Source: Wyeomyia smithii
Lineage: Eukaryota > Arthropoda > Insecta > Diptera > Culicidae
Assembly: GCF_029784165.1 (NCBI RefSeq)
Contig: NC_073694.1
Location: forward strand, 53,815,433-53,879,432
Length of the DNA: 64,000 nt
Direction of reading: 5' to 3'
A program made the translations under genes and the position numbers. Shown here piece after piece: positions 44,481-55,030 of this stretch (position 1 is the stretch's first letter; every line of letters begins with the position of its first letter). A model generated the notes under the pieces. That model was not told the DNA's origin, ran no database searches, and saw nothing but the letters and a program-made list of their open reading frames with translations.

Positions 44481-44930
44481 CTGCAGCGATTAAAAGTACT
44501 CTTCCATGTTCTGCATTCAAGCCACAGATCAAGAAATACGCGACGGGAATTTTCCAAGTCTCTTGTATTCCTGAAGCCAAAAAAACTAACGCTTCTTTCG
44601 CAGGTTGCACTCTGTCAGCTACACAGTTTGATGCAGTTAAGTCACCGAGATCAAACTTTTTGACGTAGAGCTACGTTTTACTTTAGCATACCACACAGGG
44701 ATGCAAACTGAAAAACTGGGACCAAATTTGTCCCTTTTCAAATGCTTATAGGTCGGTTGGTTTTCAACCGATTTTCTTCATTCTTGCAGCAATCGATTGG
44801 AAAATTATACACGCATCTGCCCAAATGCAGAAAAATGTTGTTTGAATCTACGAACTATTGCACTATTGAAAATTATCATGCCTTGTTGAAATAAAAATAA
44901 CGTCCTCTGATTGGTCGCTTGCTTGCTGTG
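44481..44930. other. Intergenic
   Basis: No gene recognised. May include further decayed P-element sequence. Confidence 0.35.
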
Positions 44931-45033
44931 TGTGTATGATATGGTATCATGTGTGTATGTGTGTATGGTATAATGATATGGTATGATGTGTGTGTGTCTA
45001 TGATATGGTATGATTTGTGTGTGTGTGTGTGCT
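44926..45033. repeat. TG-rich minisatellite
   Basis: Units of roughly GATATGGTATGATGTGTGTG repeat with length variation. Confidence 0.85.
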
Positions 45034-45120
45034 GTGTATGGTTTTTAACTCGGCTCGATCTGCTAACTGCTGAATCCGGTTCAAGAAATTCACAACCCTT
45101 CATTAGTAGACATTATAACT

Positions 45121-45227
45121 CATTACCCAAGTAAAAATATTGGTTTTATCAAAGTTTTATAGCGCTCAATACAGCCAAAAAAGCGCTAAAAAACTTTGAT
45201 AAAAACAGTTGTGTTACTAGGGTAATG
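45121..45227. mobile_element. Small foldback MITE
   Basis: The outer ends CATTACCC and GGGTAATG and the inner arms TTTTATCAAAGTTTTATAGCGC (22 bp; first 20 TTTTATCAAAGTTTTATAGC) and their near complement ending at 45204 form a nearly continuous hairpin over 107 bases. Non-coding. Confidence 0.7.
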
Positions 45228-46060
45228 AAACACTCAATGCATTTGTTAATAGTGTACGTAGTTCTACGTCATTCATGCGGTCGTGTCTTGGATACAACCT
45301 CCTACTTTTTTAGCTCCTGTTGACTCGCAGCTGAGAATTTTTTAGCTGTTTCTGCAAATTTGACAGTGCAAACATTGCTTCTTCGGGAGAAATCTTGTTC
45401 AGATTTTGCAGGTAAACAGAATTACGATACCTATGATAATTTTCTGTTCATAATCAATAATTTGAACTCATATTTTCTATCAATAAACCTGCTGTTTATA
45501 ATACGGCTCATTTGATTCGCAGAAGTGGCAAGAACAAATCCTTACGCTTGTTTTGATCCCAGCAGTAGGCAGATCTGACAGTCCGGAATCTATTTGTAAG
45601 TTGAAACTCCCTTTCACTCCATGCAAAATGCATGCACTATCACAGGACGTAATAACGCACTTCATGCTTCACAAAATCACACGATAAGCGTTACAATAAT
45701 AAGTATTCACGGTATATTCGATGAAAAATCACAACAAAATTAGCAAAAGAACCCGAAACATAAGTAAATAAATTCGGAAAGCAAAAAATATAACCACGAT
45801 TACCAGTTTCCCCTACTGGTGATTGAGCGTGAAAAGCAACGTCAAAAAACTAATGGTTGGTTCTGAATTGCGGCGGTTCTCGTTACACTTGCTTTATATA
45901 TACAATACATATGTCTAATGGATAACACTCAAAGGATAATTCATCGCACCCATCGTCATGAACTCAATTGACAATCACGTAGAATCTACTTAAAACGATA
46001 GTTGAAAATATTAACGTAACTTTTCCGGTTACTATAACGTGAACAATATTTTGAGTGTTG
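45228..46060. other. Intergenic
   Basis: AT-rich; no gene or element recognised. Confidence 0.4.
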
Positions 46061-46061
46061 G

Positions 46062-46408
46062 ATGTTGGAAGACTTTTCCTCATCCCCACATACCAGCCCG
46101 GGGTGGCTTAGATTCGCTGGCAGGAGAGGCACGACTGCGGTTAGGGAATCGATGGCTTCCATAATACCGACTCTACTGCGTCATGGTTCCTGGTTTTTCG
46201 ATGAAGATAGGAACGAAAAGTTCGACAAAATTAGAAATGTGCTGGAAACGGAGAACGCATCAGATCTTTGCAAACATGAGATGGAATCATATGTGCCTGC
46301 GTTAGATTTTTGGAAGAACCCTTCTCCACATCCATACGTAGATCTGGGATGCTTCGGGAGTTACACGATTATGGAAGGGAGAATTAGCGCGTTCATATTA
46401 CTAATCTC
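46062..46408 (+). pseudogene. Unidentified ORF truncated by a hAT-type MITE
   Basis: A frame of ~115 codons (MLEDFSSSPHTSP...; DLCKHEMESYVPALDFW; DLGCFGSYTIMEG) runs to the target duplication at 46401 and is cut by the MITE at 46409-47212. Across the empty site the frame would continue only ~12 codons to a stop (47254-47256 region). I do not recognise the family. It lies upstream of copia Gag-like sequence and could be part of that element or of a lost gene. Confidence 0.3.
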
Positions 46409-47212
46409 CAGTGGTGGGCACCATTCCGCTAATTCGCTAATTAGCGACGCTAAAATTTAGTTAGCGATTTAGCGATTTCGCTAATTTTTGAGCTGGTTAG
46501 CGAAACTGTTAGCGTCGCTAAAATTTTGGCCTTCGATACGCTAATCGCTAATTCGCTAAATTTTGTGGAGAAGCGACAATAGAAATATTTAGAAAAACTG
46601 TGAATTGCTGATGGCGTACGTTAATTGCTTCGAAAGATGAACATACTTTACTGCGAAAGTTACCTTTGTCAGTTTTTTTACCCTAGAATGGAGTTCCAGT
46701 TATCGTACAAGCCACAGGAGCATTTTGAAGAACAAGCACAAGGTCTAGATTGAATTTTTGGCACACCAAGAACTTTGGTGAATTGCAATGCGCTTGAAAT
46801 TATGACAACTTTGGTTCTACTTTTTCGATTCAGATAATAATTGAATTTTCATGAAAACATTCCTAAGAGTATCTTTTTTCAATGCAAGCTAAATAACTTT
46901 TGTTATTCTTGTTTTTACAAAATCAAATATGAATACCGTTTCGTGAACCTCTTACTGTAAATAGCTTTAAAAAGTAATTGTTTTCGTTTGTTTAACCAAA
47001 AGAGATCAAAGTGGTCCAAATCTTACAAAACACAAGCAATAAATATAGCGATATGACTATTTACGTATTAAAAAGTTAGCGATTAGCGATTAGCGAAAGT
47101 TCCGCTAATGTGGGTTTAGCGTTTAGCGTTTAGCGATTATCGAGCTAAATTTTCCGGTTAGCGACTTAGCGATTAGCGTCGCTAAATTTTCGGTTAGCGG
47201 TGCCCACCACTG
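46409..47212. mobile_element. hAT-type MITE filled with GCTAA/TTAGC words
   Basis: The ends CAGTGGTGGGCACC and GGTGCCCACCACTG are exact 14-bp inverted copies. A perfect 8-bp direct repeat CTAATCTC flanks them (46401-46408 and 47213-47220). Both subterminal ~150-bp regions are packed with GCTAATCGCTAA-type words in both orientations; the central ~450 bp is ordinary AT-rich sequence. 804 bp, no transposase. Confidence 0.92.
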
Positions 47213-47220
47213 CTAATCTC

Positions 47221-47520
47221 ATTGCGTCCCAGTTATTTTAAGACAAAGTGTTGTCTCTAAACTCGCAGAGAATTGAATAAGATGATATCCTTCCTCTATT
47301 TGCTCTGAGATTACCAAATCATCACTTTCCTAATAATGCATTAGCAGCCAACTTTCACAACTAGTTTTCAGTTTATCTCTCTGGAGAGATAATTCAGATT
47401 CTACCGGGATGTTTTTTGCAAGTTACTTAGATACACACGATTCGCAGCTCTCTTTGTCGCTTTTCCCACCAGTATGAGAGTAGTATTTTTCGTAGTGAAA
47501 GGTATTATCCTACACAATGG
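47221..47520. other. Target-site flank / intergenic
   Basis: Continues the sequence interrupted by the hAT-type MITE. No gene recognised until copia Gag-like sequence at 47.5 kb. Confidence 0.35.
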
Positions 47521-47760
47521 TGATTCCCTGAAGAAAGAGGACAAGTTTGCCGAGAAGTATGATCGGAGCTGGAGAAAGCTTTCAAGAACTCGGGCCTAAC
47601 AAGCTGATCAAGACGGAGCTGTCATCGTGTGATTCCATGGGCGATTACGTAAACGGAATTGTGACTACAGCGCACCAACAGGACGGAATCAGTTTTGCGA
47701 TCTCAGATGAGTGGGTAGGATCTCTACTGCTGCACAGTGGAACCCTTAGAGTATCAAACC
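47520..47760 (+). pseudogene. gag: copia-type Gag fragment
   Basis: The frame contains SCDSMGDYVNGIVTTAHQQD and GISFAISDEWVGSLLLHSG, which match the UBN2/copia-type Gag core (CxSMxxYINxIVxxxxxLxxIGFxIxDEWxGxxLL). The context upstream and downstream is degenerate. Probably the same broken copia element as 49.0-50.2 kb. Confidence 0.7.
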
Positions 47761-48600
47761 TGATCATAATTATTTTAAAAAAATTTTTGCACTGAAAACG
47801 TATCATATTGTGATAATAAAAACAAATGATTGGATTTGGATAATTTTTTGCATGGAGTAACCCACCTTAAAGTGATGGATGACATTCCTAAAATGAAATT
47901 TAAATTCAGTCATAGTCGAGTCAAAATTCATCCAAATACTTAAATTTATCATGAAATGTCTTTTCAGTACACATTTCAGTCGTTTGACAAAGTTTCATTT
48001 GGGTAACCAAGGCTACAACTATCCAAGAAGCGAAAAAATAAGTATTTCTTGATTATTTTCACATAGCGATAAAACACGAGACCGGAAGCATCCGGAAGGT
48101 TTTTCGTCACCATTATAACCAAAAATATATAGCACTTTCACGTAATATAAGCCGTTCAACCGGATTTTGCCGGAAACATAACTTATCTCATTTTGAGTTA
48201 ACTTATAAAAACAAATATTTTGGGTTTTATTATATTGATTTTGACAAACACCCTGGTATTTGGAGAGACTAGCATACATGCTAAGTACACATTTCTGTTC
48301 GATTAACATTCTTTAACAATCTCCATCGTTGTTTAATTTTAAAATTACTTGTTTATCTTCGGAACGGAACGGTATCAAAGCGTCATTATCATGCACAAAA
48401 AACTGTTGAATTGCGGTCGGTTCAAACCTCTCGTTAAGTCCGTAAACATAACTTTTGGATGTTGATGAGCTGTCAAGTGATCAAGACATCACACTTCAAC
48501 ATGAAACACTACAATACAAAGTTGATTTACTTTGAATTTTTCACTTATGATAAGGTTTTAAACGTATTTACTCCTATGTGTGCTTGTCGAACTCAGGTAC
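47761..48600. other. Intergenic
   Basis: AT-rich. A 96-codon frame on the minus strand (48309-48019) has no recognised domain. Confidence 0.35.
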
Positions 48601-48609
48601 ACCGATCAC

Positions 48610-48850
48610 AAAGTGGTCCCCGTGGTTCTGTGGTTAGCGATGTCGGTCGGCTAGCTCTCCCACACGGTTGTGATATCGGGTTCGATTCCCGATCAGGTCG
48701 AGGACCTTTTCGAGAAGGAAATTTTGTGCACGGTGTATCGTTGAACTTATCATACATCATGCAAAATGTGCCGAAAACAATATCGATAACGAATTCTCTC
48801 AACTAATCTAGTTGATCGAGACCGCATAAGCCCCCCAGGCTTGCGTGCGA
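48610..48850 (+). mobile_element. tRNA-derived SINE
   Basis: GTGGTTAGCGATGTCGG (A box) and GGGTTCGATTCCCGATC (B box, ~50 bases later) are a clear polymerase III promoter. A non-tRNA body of ~150 bases follows, with CTCAACTAATCTAGTTGATC near its end. The arrangement is that of a mosquito tRNA-derived SINE. Confidence 0.7.
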
Positions 48851-49059
48851 TATTGTTTGTTTTAATCACCATCGCATCCTCGCCATCAAAACGCTGCTAC
48901 AGAAAATGCAGAGACCGTCTATGGATTCGAGGTTCGCTGCGAGCAACAAAGGCAATGACTGAATATTGTATAGTCCTGTCATCGTTGGTCTCCACCAAAG
49001 ACGATGATTGGCTTTTTTATTGGATTTTGGAGAAAGTCGATATTCCCTCGACCTCGTAG

Positions 49060-49640
49060 ATGACCAATCCCTAGCATTTGGGTGTATTTCCTGAAAACAA
49101 AATCGGAGTCAAAAGTCTTTAAAGCATTCAAGGTTTTCTATCCAATGACGGAACGACAATTTGGCTTGGAACTCAAAGTACTGAAGACTGATAACGGAAA
49201 GGAGTACGCTAACCACGGAATCCATTCGATAAAAACCACCCAGATGATGGCGAGCCAACCACGAGTACTGCCAAACAGGGTCAATTCAGCGGTATTGCAG
49301 AGTGGATTCCGCAAGCCATGACCAGCAGGAGGGAGGATGACTCGGTAACGCACAAAAACACATTATCGCGAGACGACTCGACGCGCTGATCAGTACCAAC
49401 ACCTGGACGTTGACGGAACTACCGGAGCGCAGGGCGGCCATGAAATGCAAGTGGGTTTTCAAAATGAGGCATGATAATCAAGGGGCTCCTCGCAGCTAAT
49501 GGGGGTGGACTACGACGAAACATACTTGCGTGTGGTTTGTCACAGTTCACTGCGGTAACTGTTGGCGTTAACGGCCAAATACAACTTGCTAGTTGATAAG
49601 ATGGATGTCATGTTTTGTGAAACCCGGAGGATTCCCGCTT
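49060..49640 (+). pseudogene. pol: copia-type integrase and reverse transcriptase fragments
   Basis: 49082-49260 reads YFLKTKSESKVFKAFKVFYP, then LELKVLKTDNGKEYANHG: the catalytic core of copia integrase with its second Asp (TDNGKEY). From about 49375, in other frames, DALISTNTWTLTELP, MKCKWVFKMRHDNQG, GVDYDETYL and YNLLVDKMDVM follow the copia RT N-terminal order. Sequence between IN and RT is deleted. Frame shifts occur near 49495 and 49560. It ends at the MITE at 49684. Confidence 0.8.
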
Positions 49641-49683
49641 GTATGCCGCCTAAACTAGGCACTCTATTATCTCAAACAATCCA

Positions 49684-49915
49684 CACACTTAGATTTTATT
49701 GCCGAGAACTCAACAGCCGATAAATTCAGCGAAATGCTCTACAACTTTTCGGCACAATTTTCAAGAACTTCGGCAAACAAAATGTCAATACATGCTGGTT
49801 TACGGTAGATCGATATATTTGCTGAATGTTCGTCGAAATATATTGCTGACATTTGTTAAAAACTTCGCCGAGCTCGTTCAGCTGTTGGGAAGTTTGCCGA
49901 GATAAATTAAGTGTG
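49684..49915. mobile_element. MITE inserted in the copia RT
   Basis: CACACTTAGATTTTATTGCC at the left and TGCCGAGATAAATTAAGTGTG (last 20: GCCGAGATAAATTAAGTGTG) at the right are imperfect inverted copies; CAACAGC/GCTGTTG words pair further in. CCGA/TCGG words recur inside. It separates two parts of the copia RT region. Confidence 0.7.
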
Positions 49916-49916
49916 C

Positions 49917-50276
49917 AGCAGGGTTTGGAACGCCAAAGTGGACATCGCGCTGAAAAAGACGGGACTCCCGCAATCCGATTGTGACCTGTGCCTATAAACC
50001 TGGACTGGACCAAGATGGGAAAATCGTGTTCGTTGCGGTGTACGTTGACGACGTGCAGATACTCTCTGGCAATGAAGCTGTCAGATTCTATGTGTATATA
50101 GAGACGCGCAAAGAGAAAATCTATCGTTTCGGCAACACAGTTTTTGTGCTGTTTGTTGCCAAGAAGTATACAGTTCTGTTTTTCACCATACTAAAGCGAA
50201 TATCATTTTTTTAAATTAATCACAAGATACACAGTTTTGAAAGATTAAACCGGTGATGCTTTGTTAAATTTAACTG
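49917..50276 (+). repeat. Duplication block A: copia RT catalytic region
   Basis: Carries copia-type RT: VAVYVDDVQILSGNE with the YVDD catalytic motif at about 50040-50085. The whole ~360-bp block is repeated at 50836-51194 with only two or three differences (for example CACCATACTAAAG versus CACCATGCTAAAG), so the duplication is recent. The coding frame is open for about 75 codons, then degenerates. Confidence 0.85.
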
Positions 50277-50835
50277 ACCGTCTCTTCGAATGCTTCGAAT
50301 GAATCGCGTTACGTGTGGGAAGATTTGGCACGATCGATAGGGGATTGTCAGTCGTACACAACCACCAAGAAAAGCTGGAAATTGAAAATTGACTCACATG
50401 AGCGAGCGTAGATAATGTGTTTGTAAATATATTTATCCAGTGTTTGATGATGATGCGTCTATGCATACCACAAGAGGGCGGCCTGTTTTTTTGGGTACTA
50501 TCTATTTTGATTCGATGTCTCTAAACAAACCCTGAAAGGCGTTGCATACGGGCGGGCAATTGAAAACATTGCAATTGCCAAAGTCATTAACACCAATTAC
50601 CAGTCCGGTTTGACTGCGGTTGTGCTGATGATTGCATGTTGACATGGATATTTATTTGAACAGAAAAATACAGGATACTTGCTCGTGATGTAAACAAGCA
50701 GGTATCTTATCTAATAATTTCTTTGGATTTTTTGTTTCGTAAATTGGCTCTCTTAAAAAAATACCGCCAGATAGGGCGATTACGCGCCTTCCCGGTAGCT
50801 TTGCACTGAAAGTGATAAGGTACAGTGAATGAGGT
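50277..50835. repeat. Duplication block B
   Basis: From GACCGTCTCTTCGAATGCTT to GCACTGAAAGTGATAAGGTA. It is nearly identical to 54482-55026, with small indels (GATAATGTG insertion; CGCGCCTTCC deleted in the other). It lies exactly between the two copies of block A. No gene recognised in it. Confidence 0.9.
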
Positions 50836-51194
50836 ACAGGGTTTGGAACGCCAAAGTGGACATCGCGCTGAAAAAGACGGGACTCCCGCAATCCGATTGT
50901 GACCTGTGCCTATAAACCTGGACTGGACCAAGATGGGAAAATCGTGTTCGTTGCGGTGTACGTTGACGACGTGCAGATACTCTCTGGCAATGAAGCTGTC
51001 AGATTCTATGTGTATATAGAGACGCGCAAAGAGAAAATCTATCGTTTCGGCAACACAGTTTTTGTGCTGTTTGTTGCCAAGAAGTATACAGTTCTGTTTT
51101 TCACCATGCTAAAGCGAATATCATTTTTTAAAATTAATCACAAGATACACAGTTTTGAAAGATTAAACCGGTGATGCTTTGTTAAATTTAACTG
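50836..51194 (+). repeat. Duplication block A': second copy of copia RT catalytic region
   Basis: Starts CAGGGTTTGGAACGCCAAAG, again encodes VAVYVDDVQILSGNE and ends at GTTAAATTTAACTGA. Nearly identical to 49917-50276. Confidence 0.85.
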
Positions 51195-51444
51195 AACCAG
51201 TGTACAGGTTTAATGTGGAATCTAAAATGTGTAGTTAAAACTTCGGAAAAACACATATTCTTTATCACGCTTAATTACAACACTTTTCATCCACTCCTAA
51301 CATTATCACCTTGTTTATTTACATTGCTCGATTGGTACCCTCGTTTGACACTGATTTGGTTCCTTTGGTTCAACTTTGCGCGACTCTATATTATGAACAT
51401 AGACTCTGGAAGCTGTGAACAACTAAATCAAGACAAAGTTCATC
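51195..51444. other. Intergenic
   Basis: No gene recognised. Confidence 0.35.
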
Positions 51445-52068
51445 CACAGACGAACAGACGTACCGCGAAATTTCCTACATATATTACACTGTGCTACAAA
51501 TGAAAAAAAAAATGCAAGAACTTCTGAAGTGACCTAGTGTATAGGTTGTAGGTCTTATTGAGTGTAACATTCGCTCATACTAGAAATTTTCCAAACACCC
51601 CCAAAATCTGAAGTTATGGTCAATATACGGTTTTTGGACCTCAGTGCATACAACTTTTTTTAACTCAGTCATTTCATGACCGATTTTCAATATTTTAGCA
51701 GTTTTACCTACACTAGGTCACTTCAGAAGTTCTAAATCGCTGTAGCACAGTGTTATGTATCGATATATTTTTAGGAGCCAACTGGGCATCTCTAGAGAAC
51801 AAGCTTTGAAAAAGTGAATTTTCCCATATAATATCGTATGGAAACTTTAAAAATCGGGCGCAAAAATATAGTTTCACCGATCGAACCGAAAATTGACACA
51901 GGTGTTGTAGGACTTATAGGAACACGAAAAGTGCATGCAAAAAATAACACCATCACTTTTTTCCCATATAACCGTGTCCTAGTCTAATGTTCAGTAGGTG
52001 TCGCACAAGTTAATCGAAGCCACATTTTTCTAGAATTTTGTATGGAGTGGTACGTCTGTTTGTCTGTG
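51445..52068. mobile_element. MITE with CACAGACGAACAGACGTACC ends
   Basis: CACAGACGAACAGACGTACC (51445) pairs with GGTACGTCTGTTTGTCTGTG (to 52068). The termini match the family of 22103-22427. The interior also repeats an inverted pair: CACTGTGCTACA (51488) with TGTAGCACAGTG (51740), and AACTTCTGAAGTGACCTAGT (51517) with ACTAGGTCACTTCAGAAGTT (51713). It may therefore be nested or a composite. Confidence 0.75.
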
Positions 52069-52084
52069 ATTCAACTGTAAATTG

Positions 52085-52900
52085 AATGAAGGACTGATTA
52101 GCAGAAACAATAAATTTGGTAATTGTTTCGATAAAAAACACGATGGAAACAAATAAACCATTCTGATTAAAACAAATGAATGTAGCGTTTCAGAATTGTT
52201 TTAAACTATGTCGTTGGTTTGTTTTTAAAAATGTTTGTATTGAAATAAATCGTTCTTTTGATTGCAACAAACCAAATCGTTGGATTGATTAACATTACAA
52301 CCTTTTACTGATTCAATCCAGAGAGTTTTTTCTGCGTGTGATTGTTCGGCTAAATTTCAAATTAAGTCAATTTATTGACATTTTTATTGGAATTTTTCAA
52401 CATTGCGCGGAGGTTGCATTAGGTGCACAGAATTATTGCGGTTTACATTTAATAATTTTGTAAACACGATGATTTCTCACGTATATGAGATCAATATCTA
52501 AAATCAATATGATAACTAGGTAGAGAGCTGATCATCTTTTTCACTACTGTAAAGATTTGTTTTTAAGTTGAGCTTTTATTCAAATTAGGCTGTTGATTGT
52601 GCAAATTCATTGATTCCTTGAAAACAATGAAAAAAAAATTATTTGATTGGACAAAAGGTTTGGTTTGATCAAACAGACGTCCCTGTTTATTTTAATAAAA
52701 GACTCTATCGGATTCAATAAAATGTCGTATTGTTTCAATAAAATCTGTTCATTTGTTCCAAGCAAACGATTTTATTAAATTAATAGGATGCTTTTATTGG
52801 AATAAACTGCCCATTTTGTTGATCATAAAACAATCCAAACTTTTTATTGAAACACACCAAAATTTATTTGATATGATTGCTTTTTTCTGCGTACACATTA
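52085..52900. repeat. Two CAATAAA/AAACAA-rich MITE-like copies
   Basis: Both halves end with TTTTTTCTGCGTG/A words (52328-52340 and 52878-52890) and are filled with CAATAAA, AAACAAAT and their complements. Left edges with GCAGAAACAATAAA (52101) suggest TTTCTGC inverted ends. The exact boundaries were not resolved. Confidence 0.4.
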
Positions 52901-53041
52901 GTTTGCATTCAAATCGCTATACTTTTATTATTTAATTATTTACTTAAAATTATTAGAAATTAAGGTTTCAATTTTTATTTGGATCATACGTAACAAACTA
53001 TTTAGGGGCACAGAGGGCCTTAAAAGTTTAAAATGCTCGAC

Positions 53042-53172
53042 TACTTTGTGATAAGGTCGTATGTCTAACCGTAGACAAAACGAGTGAGAGTTATATCCCT
53101 TGTACTTCACAAGCACAAATCATCTCTCACTCGTTTTGTTTACGTTTAGACATACGACCTTATCACGAAGTA
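53042..53172. mobile_element. Foldback MITE with 49-bp arms
   Basis: The left arm 53042-53090 (TACTTTGTGATAAGGTCGTA...) and the right arm 53124-53172 (...TACGACCTTATCACGAAGTA) are complementary with three mismatches, separated by 33 bases. No target duplication evident beyond TA. Confidence 0.85.
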
Positions 53173-53372
53173 CCCCAGAATTATCTTAAATTAACTATAA
53201 AAACAATAACAATAAGAAGGTCAAATCTTAAGGTCAGATTATTTCAATTTATAAATATTATCTGTTTCTTTCAAAACAAAAAGCCCCGAAATTGTCGTAG
53301 AAATCGTCGTCATACAGATAACATTATATGTACACATTTTTTATTTGTTTTCATGAGACTACACGACCGGCT
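53173..53372. other. Intergenic
   Basis: Short AT-rich spacer before the candidate promoter. Confidence 0.4.
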
Positions 53373-54467
53373 CAGTACTCTGATCTACGCCCACCCACGG
53401 GCAGTGCTGCCAAATCCGAATCTCGGCAGCGACTCACGGTTTGACACTTTAGTCCTGGTGGGCGTATCGCGTTTCGCTCTTTCTCTGTTTCTTTCGCTCT
53501 CGCGTCATCATCCCGTATAATGAATTATTTTGTTTCGTGCTTCACTCCATCGCGCATACACGTAAATGCGTATAGTGGTAGTAAATATTTTCAACGTCGC
53601 TTTGCTGGCTTTGCTGCTGCTGCTTGGCTGCGATTGTGTGCAGCAGCGCTCGCATCGCACTCGGCATTTACGTGCGATTGTCGGTGGACTTGCTTTAGCC
53701 AAAGCAGCCGCCGCAGCAAATCGCATAAAGAGACAACGGTTTTGAATTTAGATGGATACGGGTTTTGTGGAAGCGAACTGAAAATTGAAAACTTGATTCA
53801 TCCATCGTTCGAGAGTCCACCGGCTACGACAGTGCTAAAATCGAAGGGACGCTTTTTGTGGTTCGATAATTATGTATTTTGAACAGACTGCTGGGAGTGA
53901 AACGAAAAAAAGTCGAGTGATTAGAATTTAAACAGCCGTGAAAATGGATGAATATGTTTCGAAACGCTAGAGGAGAGTGAGAGTGCAAACCCCGTGGAAG
54001 AAAATTTATGTTTGCTGGCAAAAAAAGAAGGCCGATAGTGCTACAGAGCGCATGAAAATAAACTAGTCTGGTGCGTCGTATTTTGAAGTTCAATGTTTTG
54101 CGGGTACTACCCCCCCAATAGGAATTTAAACTTCAGGTGTTTCTAATTTGAAAAGTGTAATGTTATTGTTACGCACGGAAAATAAAAATTCCATTCATTG
54201 GGGCGCCGTCTGGTGGGTCTGGCAAGTGCATTACCGTCTAGTTTGAGGGTCGAGTGCTAAGGATTACCCACAAAACCTGGCTGGCTAATGAGATTTTTTG
54301 TAAACGTGGCGGCGGTGGACACAACATTTGGAAGTGGTGGCTTTTTTGCAGTTGTGTAGGCGTCAGAACGTAGAAACTTTTTGAAGAAAGAAATATACAC
54401 AAAGCATCAGTTACAGTGCTTGAGGAGGAGCAGAGGAAACGGAAGGAATACAGATCGCGAGAACACG
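53373..54467 (+). promoter_or_regulatory. Candidate long non-coding first exon of a plus-strand gene
   Basis: An initiator-like CTCAGTACT (start A at 53373) opens ~1.1 kb of non-repetitive, GTG- and GAAAG-rich leader-like sequence with TCGCTCTTTCTCTG and TTTCGCTCTCGCG tracts, higher GC than the flanks, and many short upstream ATGs. It ends at a donor-like ACACG|GTACGTATCG (54467/54468). The longest frame (53520-53882) has no domain. Coding exons would lie beyond the window. Composition-based inference. Confidence 0.35.
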
Positions 54468-54481
54468 GTACGTATCGCGCG

Positions 54482-55030
54482 ACCGTCTCTTCGAATGCTT
54501 CGAATGAATCGCGTTACGTGTGGGAAGATTTGGCACGATCGATAGGGGATTGTCAGTCGTACACAACCACCAAGAAAAGCTGGAAATTGAAAATTGACTC
54601 ACATGAGCGAGCGTAGATAATGTGATAATGTGTAAATATATTTATCCAGTGTTTGATGATGATGCGTCTTTGCATACCACAAGAGGGCGGCCTGTTTTTT
54701 TTGGGTACTATCTATTTTGATTCGATGTCTCTAAACAAACCCTGAAAGGCGTTGCATACGGGCGGGCAATTGAAAACATTGCAATTGCCAAAGTCATTAA
54801 CACCAATTAGCAGTCCGGTTTGACTGCGGTTGTGCTGATGATTGCATGTTGACATGGATATTTATTTGAACAGAAAAATACAGGATACTTGCTCGTGATG
54901 TAAACAAGCAGGTATCTTATCTAATAATTTCTTTGGATTTTTTGTTTCGTAAATTGGCTCTCTTTAAAAAATACCGCCAGATAGGGCGATTACGGTAGCT
55001 TTGCACTGAAAGTGATAAGGTACAGTGAAG
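54482..55030. repeat. Duplication block B'
   Basis: Near-identical partner of 50277-50835, starting GACCGTCTCTTCGAATGCTT only 14 bases after the candidate splice donor at 54467. Confidence 0.9.
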
